NCBI GenBank assembly: GCA_028717525.1
Contig: JAQUNT010000124.1
Coordinates: forward strand, 1-6,895
DNA length: 6,895 nucleotides
Direction of reading: 5' to 3'
DNA from: Elusimicrobiota bacterium
GTDB lineage: Bacteria > Elusimicrobiota > Elusimicrobia > UBA1565 > UBA9628
Under the pieces are notes generated by a model. It had not been told where the DNA came from and searched no databases. It worked only from the letters and a program-made list of their open reading frames with translations. Positions 1-5,585 of the stretch are shown in pieces. The translations under genes and the position numbers were made by a program. The number at the start of each line of letters is the position of its first letter. Position 1 is the first letter of the stretch.

Positions 1-1119
1 GTAGAGCGCCCAGAGCACGGCGCAGGCGACCGCGACGAGCATCACTCCCGGCACGAACCAGCCCGCCACGCGGTCCACGAAGCGCTGGATGCGGGGCTTG
101 GTGGCCTGGCTGACGCGCACGGCCTCCACGATGCGGGCCAAGGCCGACTCCGAGCCCGGCTTGGCCACGCGCACGTCCAGCGCCCCGGTCTTATTGATGG
201 AGCCGCCCCAGACGCGCGAGCCCGCGGATTTTTCCACCGGCAGGCTTTCGCCGGTGAGCAGCGACTCGTCCACCGTCGAAGCCCCGGAAAGGACCGCGCC
301 GTCGAGCCCGATCTGCTCCCCGGGACGCACCTGGATGACCTCCCCCACCTCCACCTCCGCGATGGGCACGATATCGACCTGGCCGTCGCGCAGGACCCGG
401 GCCGTCTTGGGCGCGATGCGCATGAGCTTGGCCACGGCCTCGCTGGCCTTGCCCCGGGTCTTGGCCTCCAGCCAGCGGCCCAAGGTGATCATCGTGACCA
501 GGCCCGCGACCGCGTCCCATTGCGGGTGGCGCGCCGCCGGGGGCAGGCTCTCCGGGAAGATGGTGACATAGGCGCTGAGCAGGAAAGCCGCCCAGGTGCT
601 CAAGGACACCAAGGTGTTCATGTCCGCGCTGCGCCGGCGCAGGCTGCGCACGAGCCCCTCGTGGAAATGCCAGCCGCCCCAGAGCTGCAGCGGGATGGCG
701 AGGAGGAACTGCGTGTAGGGAGAGAGGTTGAGCCAGTCCGACAGGAACAGCGGCGCGGCGAAGAGCATGTTCCACTGCAGTCGGGTCATGAGCACGCGCT
801 GCTCGCTCTGCTGGGCCAGCAGGCTGAGCTGTTCGGCCTGGGCCCGGGACTCGGATTCTCCCAGCACGTCGTAGCCGGCGCCCTCGATGGCGCGGCGCAG
901 CTCCCGTACGCCGAAGCGGCCGGGGACCGGCATATAGGAAACGGCGACCGTGCGCGAGGGCAGGTCCACGCTCACGGAATCGACCCCGGAGAGCGCCCCC
1001 AGAACGGATTCCATCTTGGCCACGCACGAGGCGCAGTGCATGCCGCGCACGGGCAGGACCACCGTGCGGGGCTTCCCGGCGCCGACGGCCGGAGCCGAGG
1101 CCTGGTCGGGGCCGTTCAT
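1..1119 (-). CDS. Heavy-metal (probably copper) P1B-type ATPase, N-terminal 373 residues, partial
   Basis: ATP-driven metal exporter of the inner membrane; the 3' part lies beyond the left edge. Reading the minus strand from ATG at 1119 gives 373 uninterrupted codons. Residues about 18-85 form one HMA domain with the metal-binding motif GMHCASC (Cys29, Cys32). Hydrophobic segments follow at about 115-152 and 167-217, then the actuator domain, which begins with [16 protein letters not shown] and carries the phosphatase loop TGES at 289-292. A further membrane segment starts near 352. The CPx metal-site motif, the DKTG phosphorylation site and the ATP-binding domain would lie outside the window, so the metal cannot be proved. 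GMHCASC and the single N-terminal HMA domain are typical of Cu+ exporters (CopA type). The start lies 4 nt after the stop of the lipoprotein gene, with no strong ribosome binding site, which suggests translational coupling in one operon. Family is secure; substrate is inferred. Confidence 0.93.
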   Translation of the reverse strand, partial: MNGPDQASAPAVGAGKPRTVVLPVRGMHCASCVAKMESVLGALSGVDSVSVDLPSRTVAVSYMPVPGRFGVRELRRAIEGAGYDVLGESESRAQAEQLSLLAQQSEQRVLMTRLQWNMLFAAPLFLSDWLNLSPYTQFLLAIPLQLWGGWHFHEGLVRSLRRRSADMNTLVSLSTWAAFLLSAYVTIFPESLPPAARHPQWDAVAGLVTMITLGRWLEAKTRGKASEAVAKLMRIAPKTARVLRDGQVDIVPIAEVEVGEVIQVRPGEQIGLDGAVLSGASTVDESLLTGESLPVEKSAGSRVWGGSINKTGALDVRVAKPGSESALARIVEAVRVSQATKPRIQRFVDRVAGWFVPGVMLVAVACAVLWALY

Positions 1120-1123
1120 CTGG

Positions 1124-1954
1124 TCACTGCTGGGCCTTGGCCCAGGAGGCGTAGAGGTCCGCCAGGTCCCGCCAGGTCCCCGGGAAGGACGCGGCCACGG
1201 CCTTGTCGAAGGAGGCGTCCTGGCGCAGTTCCCCCAGGAACTGCCCGAACCCGGTGCGGCCGCCCCGCTCGATCATGAAGCGCACCAGGCTCTCGGCCTG
1301 CAGGTGCCAGGAGCTGAGCGTGCGGTCCCGGTCCGTGGCTGGCGCCATGCGGATGATGTAGTCCAAGGGCAGAGGCTGCCAGCCCTGGGGCCAGGCCGGC
1401 ATAGGCGGGGCCACCCCGCCCGAGGCAGGCTGGCCGGCCTTGCTCTCCTCGTAGACCGCCAGGCCTTCGCTGACCCAGCGGTGGTCCAGGTTGACGTGCC
1501 CCACGTAGTCATAGAAGACCAAGCGGGACAGCTCGTGCGACAGCAGCCCGTCCAGGTGCCCCCCCTCGTAGGAGTAGATGGTGCTGCCCACCGTCACGCC
1601 GTTCGACCAGCCGGGCTGGCCGGTCTTCCTGCGGTACTCCTCGGGGCTGGCGTAGAGCACGATCTTGTAGCGCCCGGCCGTCGGCGCGAAGGAAGACAGG
1701 CCGGTGTCCACCATCAGACGCTGGTACGCCGTCTCCGCGAGATCGGCGGCCTGCATGGCCTTGCCGCTGCCGTAGGCGCGCGCCTGGAAGTGCTGGCTCT
1801 GAGTTTCGTTGACGCCGGGGTCCAGGTCCGGGAACACATCCCGCTGGTTGAGGACCTGAGAACGCGCCAGATGGTCCTCGTCCACCCCGCCGGGCACGGC
1901 CACGCAGCCGGCCAGGAGCGCGGCCGGCAGCCAGACAGCCAGTCCTTTCATCAT
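1124..1954 (-). CDS. Lipoprotein, peptidase-MA-like/gluzincin fold with HELSR in place of HExxH
   Basis: Predicted envelope lipoprotein of 276 residues. I start it at the first ATG of an ATGATG pair (1954), because the N-terminus then reads as an SPII signal with lipobox LLAGC and lipidated Cys17; an upstream in-frame ATG at 1999 would add 15 non-signal residues. Residue +2 is Val, so outer-membrane sorting is expected in a diderm. Residues about 95-170 resemble zinc-metallopeptidases of the peptidase-MA type: [11 protein letters not shown], then [11 protein letters not shown] (His140, Glu141), then [11 protein letters not shown] with the likely third ligand Glu163. The second zinc His of HExxH is Arg144 (codon CGC), so the protein may be an inactive relative or use another ligand. 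The C-terminus (about 215-276) has the helical pattern usual after such domains. It is the first gene of a two-gene operon with the metal ATPase. Fold moderately sure; enzyme activity and target unknown. Confidence 0.8.
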   Translation of the reverse strand: MMKGLAVWLPAALLAGCVAVPGGVDEDHLARSQVLNQRDVFPDLDPGVNETQSQHFQARAYGSGKAMQAADLAETAYQRLMVDTGLSSFAPTAGRYKIVLYASPEEYRRKTGQPGWSNGVTVGSTIYSYEGGHLDGLLSHELSRLVFYDYVGHVNLDHRWVSEGLAVYEESKAGQPASGGVAPPMPAWPQGWQPLPLDYIIRMAPATDRDRTLSSWHLQAESLVRFMIERGGRTGFGQFLGELRQDASFDKAVAASFPGTWRDLADLYASWAKAQQ

Positions 1955-1971
1955 CCTTAAGTCTACTAAAT

Positions 1972-1980
1972 TGATAAAAT
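1972..1980 (+). promoter_or_regulatory. Extended -10 promoter for the RNA methyltransferase gene
   Basis: In a short AT-rich island between divergent genes, TG at 1972-1973, one base, then TAAAAT at 1975-1980 form an extended -10 element (TGnTATAAT type), which tolerates a poor -35; I see no good -35 at the right distance. Transcription would begin near 1987, just before the ribosome binding site. The opposite-strand promoter for the lipoprotein/ATPase operon must lie in the same 50 bp, but no element there is convincing. Confidence 0.45.
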
Positions 1981-1987
1981 CCGCAGC

Positions 1988-1994
1988 AGGAAGG
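1988..1994 (+). promoter_or_regulatory. Ribosome binding site deciding the methyltransferase start
   Basis: AGGAAGG lies 10 nt before the ATG at 2005 and supports that start over the out-of-frame ATG at 1971. Confidence 0.6.
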
Positions 1995-2004
1995 TGCATC
2001 CCGA

Positions 2005-3393
2005 ATGGCCGAGAGACTGACGGTCCGCGTCCTGCGCATGGCCCCGGAAGGCGAGGCCGTGGCCAAGGCCGAGGGCTCCGCGCGCGTGATCTTCGTGGCC
2101 GGAGGCTCCCCGGGGGATCTCCTGGAAGTGGAGGTCGTTTCGGCCAAGTCCTCCTTCGCCCGGGCCCGCATCGTCAGGCTCCTCGAACCGGGGCCGGAGC
2201 GCCGAGTCCCCCCCTGCCCCCTGCACTTCGCGCCGGACCGCCCCGGGCCGGCCTGCGGCGGCTGCGACTGGCAGCACCTGGACCAGCCGGCCCAACTGCG
2301 CCACAAGGCCGCGCTGGTGCGCGACTGCGTGGAGCGCATCGGCAAGCTCAAGGGAGTGGAGATCCTCCCGACGCTGCCTTCACCTCAGCAGTGGGGCTAT
2401 CGTAACAAGGTGCTGGTCCCATTCGCGCAGGGCCCGGAGGGCCGGCTCCACGCCGGTTTCTACGCCTCAGGCTCCCACCAGGTCGTCGATTGCCTTGCCT
2501 GCCCCGTGCAGCCCGAGCTCTCCATGCGCATCGTCCTCAAGGCCAAGCAGCTGGCCCAGGAGCTCGGCTGGCGCGCCTACGACCAGGACTCCGGCCGGGG
2601 CGTGCTGCGCCACATGTTCGTGCGCACCAACTCGCAGGGCCAGGCCCTGGTCACGGTGGTCACGCACGGCCCGCATCTGCCCAGAGCCGAGGACTTCGTC
2701 TCCGGCCTGCGCGCGGCCTGCCCTGAGATCCTCGGCATCCACCACAACGTCCAGCCGCTCAAGACCTCGGTCGTCCTGGGCCCCCATTGGCGGCGGCTCT
2801 GGGGCGCCGCGGCCTTGGAGGAGCGCCTGGGCCGGCTCTCCTTCCTGGTCTCCCCGGGGGCCTTCCTGCAGGTCAACACCGCGGCCGCCGAGGTCCTCTA
2901 CGACCGCGCGCGGCAGGCCCTGGCGTCCGGGGGACGAAGCTTCGACCAGGTCCTGGACCTCTACTGCGGGGTCGGGACCCTCACCCTCTGGCTCGCCGCG
3001 GCCGCGCGCCGCATCATCGGGGTGGAGGAGAACCGCGAGGCGGTGCGCGACGCCTGGAAGTCCGCGGAGCGCAACTCCGTGCGCAACGCGCGCTTCATCG
3101 CCGGCCGCGCCGAGGCGGTCCTGCCCAGGCTGTTCCGGGAGCAGGCGGGCGGCGGCTGGGCGGTCGTGGCCGATCCGCCGCGCGCGGGCCTGAGCGTGCC
3201 GGTGCTGCGTTTCCTGACCCGGCCCCAGGTCCGGCGCCTGGTCTATGTCTCCTGCGACCCGGCGACCTTCGCGCGCGACGCCGGGTATCTGAGCCGGTCC
3301 GGCTTCTCCCTCGCCCAGGTCCAGCCCGTAGACCTCTTCCCGCAGACCTCGCATGTGGAGCTCGTCGGGCTGCTGGAACGGTCTGGGCCTTAA
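2005..3393 (+). CDS. TrmA/RlmD-family 23S rRNA (uracil-C5) methyltransferase
   Basis: SAM-dependent enzyme that makes 5-methyluridine in RNA, in this family usually 23S rRNA (U1939 by RlmD, U747 by RlmC, or both by RlmCD). At 462 residues it has normal full length. Residues about 1-62 form a TRAM RNA-binding domain. Cys71, Cys84 and Cys87 (motif ACGGCDW) with Cys166 match the four [4Fe-4S] ligands of RlmD. The C-terminal Rossmann domain has SAM motif DLYCGVGTLTL (318-328), acidic Glu341, DPPRAGL (390-396), catalytic nucleophile Cys417 in SCDPATFARD, and the HVELV motif (450-454) containing the general-base Glu452. All active-site residues are present, so it should be active. It stands alone, divergent from the lipoprotein/ATPase operon. 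Whether the target is U1939, U747, both or tRNA U54 cannot be read from the sequence; the iron-sulfur cysteines and TRAM domain favour rRNA over TrmA-type tRNA methylation. Confidence 0.95.
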   Translation: MAERLTVRVLRMAPEGEAVAKAEGSARVIFVAGGSPGDLLEVEVVSAKSSFARARIVRLLEPGPERRVPPCPLHFAPDRPGPACGGCDWQHLDQPAQLRHKAALVRDCVERIGKLKGVEILPTLPSPQQWGYRNKVLVPFAQGPEGRLHAGFYASGSHQVVDCLACPVQPELSMRIVLKAKQLAQELGWRAYDQDSGRGVLRHMFVRTNSQGQALVTVVTHGPHLPRAEDFVSGLRAACPEILGIHHNVQPLKTSVVLGPHWRRLWGAAALEERLGRLSFLVSPGAFLQVNTAAAEVLYDRARQALASGGRSFDQVLDLYCGVGTLTLWLAAAARRIIGVEENREAVRDAWKSAERNSVRNARFIAGRAEAVLPRLFREQAGGGWAVVADPPRAGLSVPVLRFLTRPQVRRLVYVSCDPATFARDAGYLSRSGFSLAQVQPVDLFPQTSHVELVGLLERSGP

Positions 3394-3422
3394 GGCCCAA
3401 GGCCGCCTGGGCCCAAAGGCCC
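3383..3422 (+). repeat. Two near-identical palindromic GC hairpin units at the end of the methyltransferase gene
   Basis: Two 16-nt units, 3383-3398 and 3407-3422, agree at 14 of 16 positions and start 24 nt apart. The first contains the stop codon TAA at the centre of the palindrome TGGGCCTTAAGGCCCA (3384-3399). The second pairs GGGCC (3409-3413) with GGCCC (3418-3422) around a CAAA loop. An alternative stem pairs GGCCCA (3394-3399) with TGGGCC (3408-3413). No T-run follows, so this is not a classical intrinsic terminator, though it may stabilise the 3' end or assist Rho-dependent termination. Confidence 0.55.
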
Positions 3423-3469
3423 TCCGTGACGGCGGCCGGATGCGCCATCCTATACCCGAAGAGCGGGGC

Positions 3470-3498
3470 TTGATTATTCAGGAATTTGGGGCTATGCT
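3470..3498 (+). promoter_or_regulatory. Sigma70-type promoter for the exported small protein
   Basis: TTGATT (3470-3475) and TATGCT (3493-3498) are separated by exactly 17 bases in a locally AT-richer stretch. The start site would fall near 3505, leaving a leader of about 27 nt. The ribosome binding site GAGG at 3523-3526 is 5 nt before the ATG at 3532. The rest of the 3394-3531 gap holds only the hairpin units and nothing else I recognise. Confidence 0.6.
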
Positions 3499-3531
3499 AC
3501 TCTTGAATCGACTCTCTATCCCGAGGTTCTT

Positions 3532-4197
3532 ATGAAGACCATCCTAGCCTTGGCCTGCCTTGCCTTATGGACTCTCCCCGGCGCGGCCGCGGCGGCCGAT
3601 CCGCAGTTGCCCGCGGACGACGCCCAGCTCTACCAGGCCATGAGCCAAGACCGCACCGTGGGGCTCTTCTTCAAGGAGAAGAAGGACGCGCTGGGCGAGT
3701 ACAAGCCGGAGAACGCCGCGCAATGGAAGACCGTCCTGGACGGCTACCGGGAGCATGCCAAAGGGGTCGACCTGAGCAAGAGCAAGACCGCCACCAACGA
3801 GGCCGTACGGAAGGTCGGGGATGCCTGCGACAACGGCCAGGTTTTCGACGGCTCCAAGTGCGTGGACGCCGTCCCCGCGGTCCCCGGGAAGACGCGGACC
3901 AGCAAGGACGGGAAGGTGAAGGATCCCAAGCCCGGCGAGGCCGCGGCCGGGGAGAACATCGACACCGACAAGAAGGCCAAGGCCAACCTGACCGTGGGCG
4001 GCGCCCCGCCCCACGGCGACCCCCCGGCCGCGCCGGTCAAGCCCGAGGACCCCAACAAGTGGAACTCCACCATCGCGGGCGGCAAGATGGCGCTCTGGGC
4101 CGCGCTCATCGGCTTCGTCTTCGGCGGGCCCATCGGCGCGCTGGCCTTCGGGATGGTGGGCTTCGGCGCGGGCTACTTCATGCACAAGATGGGTTAG
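3532..4197 (+). CDS. Exported protein of unknown function with glycine-rich C-terminal membrane segment
   Basis: I do not recognise the family. The 221-residue product begins with a Sec signal peptide (MKTILALACLALWTLPGAAAAA, cut probably before Asp23; Cys9 lies inside the hydrophobic core and is not a good lipobox). Residues about 25-95 are charged and probably helical. Next come two cysteines 11 residues apart (Cys99, Cys110, around NGQVFDGSKC) that could form a disulfide in the periplasm. Residues about 112-178 are a Pro/Lys/Gly/Asp-rich, probably disordered linker. Residues 184-216 form a hydrophobic segment with regularly placed glycines (194, 198, 199, 202, 207, 210, 212, 214), like a glycine-zipper membrane hairpin or helix, and the protein ends MHKMG. 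It has its own promoter and terminator, so it is monocistronic. A periplasmic protein anchored by its C-terminus is the simplest reading; function unknown. Confidence 0.85.
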   Translation: MKTILALACLALWTLPGAAAAADPQLPADDAQLYQAMSQDRTVGLFFKEKKDALGEYKPENAAQWKTVLDGYREHAKGVDLSKSKTATNEAVRKVGDACDNGQVFDGSKCVDAVPAVPGKTRTSKDGKVKDPKPGEAAAGENIDTDKKAKANLTVGGAPPHGDPPAAPVKPEDPNKWNSTIAGGKMALWAALIGFVFGGPIGALAFGMVGFGAGYFMHKMG

Positions 4198-4212
4198 GTC
4201 TCCCCGCGCGCG

Positions 4213-4246
4213 GCCCGGACGCGCTCAGCGTCCGGGCTGCTTCTTT
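4213..4246 (+). terminator. Intrinsic terminator after the exported protein, overlapping the lspA 3' end
   Basis: A perfect 10-bp GC stem (GCCCGGACGC at 4213-4222 with GCGTCCGGGC at 4228-4237) closes a five-base loop and is followed by a T-rich tract, TGCTTCTTTT. The hairpin lies 15 nt after the TAG at 4197. Its right arm lies within the last codons of the convergent lspA, whose TGA falls in the loop (4225-4227). Read from the minus strand no T-run follows the stem, so it should act mainly on plus-strand transcripts. Confidence 0.8.
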
Positions 4247-4695
4247 TCCAGGCGGGAGAGGCCCCAGGCCAGGCAGCAGGCCCCCACGGTCACGCAGGAG
4301 TCCGCCACGTTGAAGACCGGCCAGACGCGGAAATCCAGGAAGTCCACCACGAAGCCGTAGGCCAGGCGGTCGTAGAGGTTGCCCAAAGCGCCGCCCGCCA
4401 CCAAGAGGAAGCCGGTCTCCAGCCAGCGGTCTTCGCGCGGCCAGCTGCGGCGCAGCCAGAAGAGCAGGCCCAGCAGGGCCAAGGTCAGGACCACGAAGAA
4501 GCCGTTGCGGCTGCGCCCGATGCCGAAGGCCGCGCCCGTGTTCTCCACGTAGGTCAGGTGGAAGAAGGGCAGCAAGGCCAGGCCGGGCCCCGGAGCCAGC
4601 CGCTCCACGGCCCACAGCTTGGTCAGCCGGTCCGCGGCGAGGATGCCCAGCAGGACGGCCGAGCGGGTCAGCAGGGCCCGATGGAACGGCTTCAT
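4225..4695 (-). CDS. lspA: Lipoprotein signal peptidase (signal peptidase II)
   Basis: Inner-membrane aspartic protease that removes the signal peptide from diacylglyceryl-modified prolipoproteins; the lipoprotein at 1124-1954 is an expected substrate. From the ATG at 4695 the protein has 156 residues, the usual length, with four membrane segments (about 9-25, 64-82, 94-112, 128-147). Conserved blocks are all present: ADRLTK (Asp22), ENTGAAFG (51-58), GNLYDRLAYGFVVDF (105-119) and FNVADS (128-133). The catalytic dyad is Asp118 and Asp132. An in-frame ATG at 4767 would add 24 residues before the conserved core and is less likely. No clear Shine-Dalgarno precedes 4695, and the best -10 (TATGCT, 4713-4708) would start transcription about 6 nt upstream, so the message may be nearly leaderless. 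The gene stands alone here, convergent to the exported-protein gene. Confidence 0.96.
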   Translation of the reverse strand: MKPFHRALLTRSAVLLGILAADRLTKLWAVERLAPGPGLALLPFFHLTYVENTGAAFGIGRSRNGFFVVLTLALLGLLFWLRRSWPREDRWLETGFLLVAGGALGNLYDRLAYGFVVDFLDFRVWPVFNVADSCVTVGACCLAWGLSRLEKKQPGR

Positions 4696-4707
4696 TCTCG
4701 TGATGGT

Positions 4708-4736
4708 AGCATATTGGACTTCGGGCTCATTGACGA
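4708..4736 (-). promoter_or_regulatory. Candidate lspA promoter
   Basis: On the minus strand TCGTCA (4736-4731) and TATGCT (4713-4708) are 17 bases apart; each matches the sigma70 consensus at 4 of 6 positions. The -10 hexamer and following AC equal those of the 3470-3498 promoter. The predicted start near 4701 leaves almost no leader before the ATG at 4695. Confidence 0.4.
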
Positions 4737-4759
4737 TGCCGAACGCGATTAGATATAGT
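4730..4759 (+). promoter_or_regulatory. Sigma70-type promoter for the membrane protein/cNMP/permease operon
   Basis: TTGACG (4730-4735; 5 of 6 consensus) and TATAGT (4754-4759; 5 of 6) are 18 bases apart. Transcription would start near 4766. The ribosome binding site AGAGAGG (4775-4781) is 6 nt before the ATG at 4788. Its -35 lies over the -35 of the divergent lspA promoter candidate. Confidence 0.65.
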
Positions 4760-4787
4760 CCATGCAAACCGACCAGAGAGGTCCAGA

Positions 4788-5024
4788 ATGGAAACCCTCA
4801 TCGCCGTCTGCCTCGTCGTCATCGTCTTGGAGCTGACCGTGCTCGTGGCCGTCCTGATCGCGACCCTCCTGCAGGTCAAGAAGGCGGCCCAGGCCGTGGA
4901 GGTCCTGACCTACCGGGTCGACCAGCAGGTCGCCTCCTTCGGCGAGGCCGTCCGCTCCGGCTGGCTGCACCTGTTCGGTACCGTGCTCAACCTCGCCAGC
5001 CGCTACATGGGCAAGAGCGCCTAA
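4788..5024 (+). CDS. Small single-pass membrane protein, first gene of the cNMP/permease operon
   Basis: A 78-residue protein with one N-terminal membrane helix (about 3-28) and a cytoplasmic or periplasmic amphipathic tail (about 30-75, probably helical: KKAAQAVEVLTYRVDQQVASFGEAV and following). The shape recalls DUF948-like small membrane proteins, but the match is too loose to name a family. An acidic residue, Glu15, sits in the middle of the membrane helix, which is unusual and may mark a contact with a partner helix. A strong ribosome binding site and promoter precede it, and the next gene starts 3 nt after its stop, so it is made together with the cNMP-domain protein and the permease. 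A role as accessory subunit of that permease is possible but only inferred. Confidence 0.8.
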   Translation: METLIAVCLVVIVLELTVLVAVLIATLLQVKKAAQAVEVLTYRVDQQVASFGEAVRSGWLHLFGTVLNLASRYMGKSA

Positions 5025-5027
5025 CCT

Positions 5028-5585
5028 ATGCCGCTGAGCCGCTTCCTGAGAAGGTTCTTCGGAGACCCGGCGACCTCGCGCAAGCGGGCTTTCCTGAGGT
5101 CTTTGGACCTCTTCAAGGACCTGCGCTTCGTAGATCTCGGGCACCTCGTCCAGAGCATGCACAGCCGGACCTACCATGAAGGCGAGGTCCTGTTCATGGA
5201 AGGAGACATCGGCCGGGCCCTCTTCATCCTGGAGTCGGGCCAGGTCCAGCTCACCAAGGCGGGCCCGGACGGCCAGCCCCGCAAGATCTACACCATCCAG
5301 CCCGGGGAATTCTTCGGCGAGATGGCGCTTCTGGAGCAGCTGCCGCGCACGGCCACGGCCACGGCCGTCGAGCGCTCGCAGGTCCTCCTGCTCTACCGCT
5401 CCAAGCTGGAGTCCCTCCTCTCCTCCCACCCCCGCATCGGCGTGCAGATCATGACGCATCTGGCCCAACTGCTCTCGGCGCGCCTGCGCCGCGCCGGCGG
5501 CAGCGGAAGTCCCGCCGGTGCCGGCCGGACGGATTCCCCCACGGCCGGCGCCTCCTCGGGCGCTGCGGCGACGCCCGCCTCATGA
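5028..5585 (+). CDS. Cyclic-nucleotide-binding domain protein without DNA-binding domain
   Basis: A 185-residue protein built around one cNMP-binding (CAP_ED/Crp effector) domain at about 28-150. After a basic N-terminus and a helix (SLDLFKDL) come the beta-roll strands (EGEVLFMEGDIGRALFILESG, 51-71) and the phosphate-binding cassette, FFGEMALLEQLPRTATATA (95-113). Glu98 and Arg107, the residues that hold ribose and cyclic phosphate in Crp-type domains, are both kept, so nucleotide binding is plausible. After the C-helix (about 133-155) there is no helix-turn-helix, only a Gly/Ser/Ala/Pro-rich tail (156-185). It is thus a sensor or regulatory subunit, not a transcription factor. Its stop overlaps the permease start (ATGA), which implies translational coupling. 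Some such domains bind no nucleotide, so the ligand (cAMP, cGMP or other) is open. Confidence 0.92.
   Translation: MPLSRFLRRFFGDPATSRKRAFLRSLDLFKDLRFVDLGHLVQSMHSRTYHEGEVLFMEGDIGRALFILESGQVQLTKAGPDGQPRKIYTIQPGEFFGEMALLEQLPRTATATAVERSQVLLLYRSKLESLLSSHPRIGVQIMTHLAQLLSARLRRAGGSGSPAGAGRTDSPTAGASSGAAATPAS

Noticed and set aside
1161..1180. Exact tandem 10-nt repeat (gccaggtccc twice) inside the lipoprotein gene
   Set aside because: It encodes part of the C-terminal WRDLADLY stretch in frame; only two copies, and similar codons explain it. A slippage site is possible but unsupported.
89..1960. Several open frames (89-571, 520-1278 and 950-1960 plus; 191-1027 minus) over the ATPase and lipoprotein genes
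   Set aside because: All are alternative frames of the ATPase and lipoprotein, whose motifs (GMHCASC, TGES, lipobox) fix the true frames.
2467..3354. 295-codon minus-strand open frame opposite the methyltransferase
   Set aside because: Antisense shadow of a gene with all catalytic motifs; no ribosome binding site or recognisable domain.
5028..5585. Calling the cNMP protein a Crp/Fnr transcription factor
   Set aside because: No helix-turn-helix follows the effector domain; the C-terminus is a low-complexity tail.
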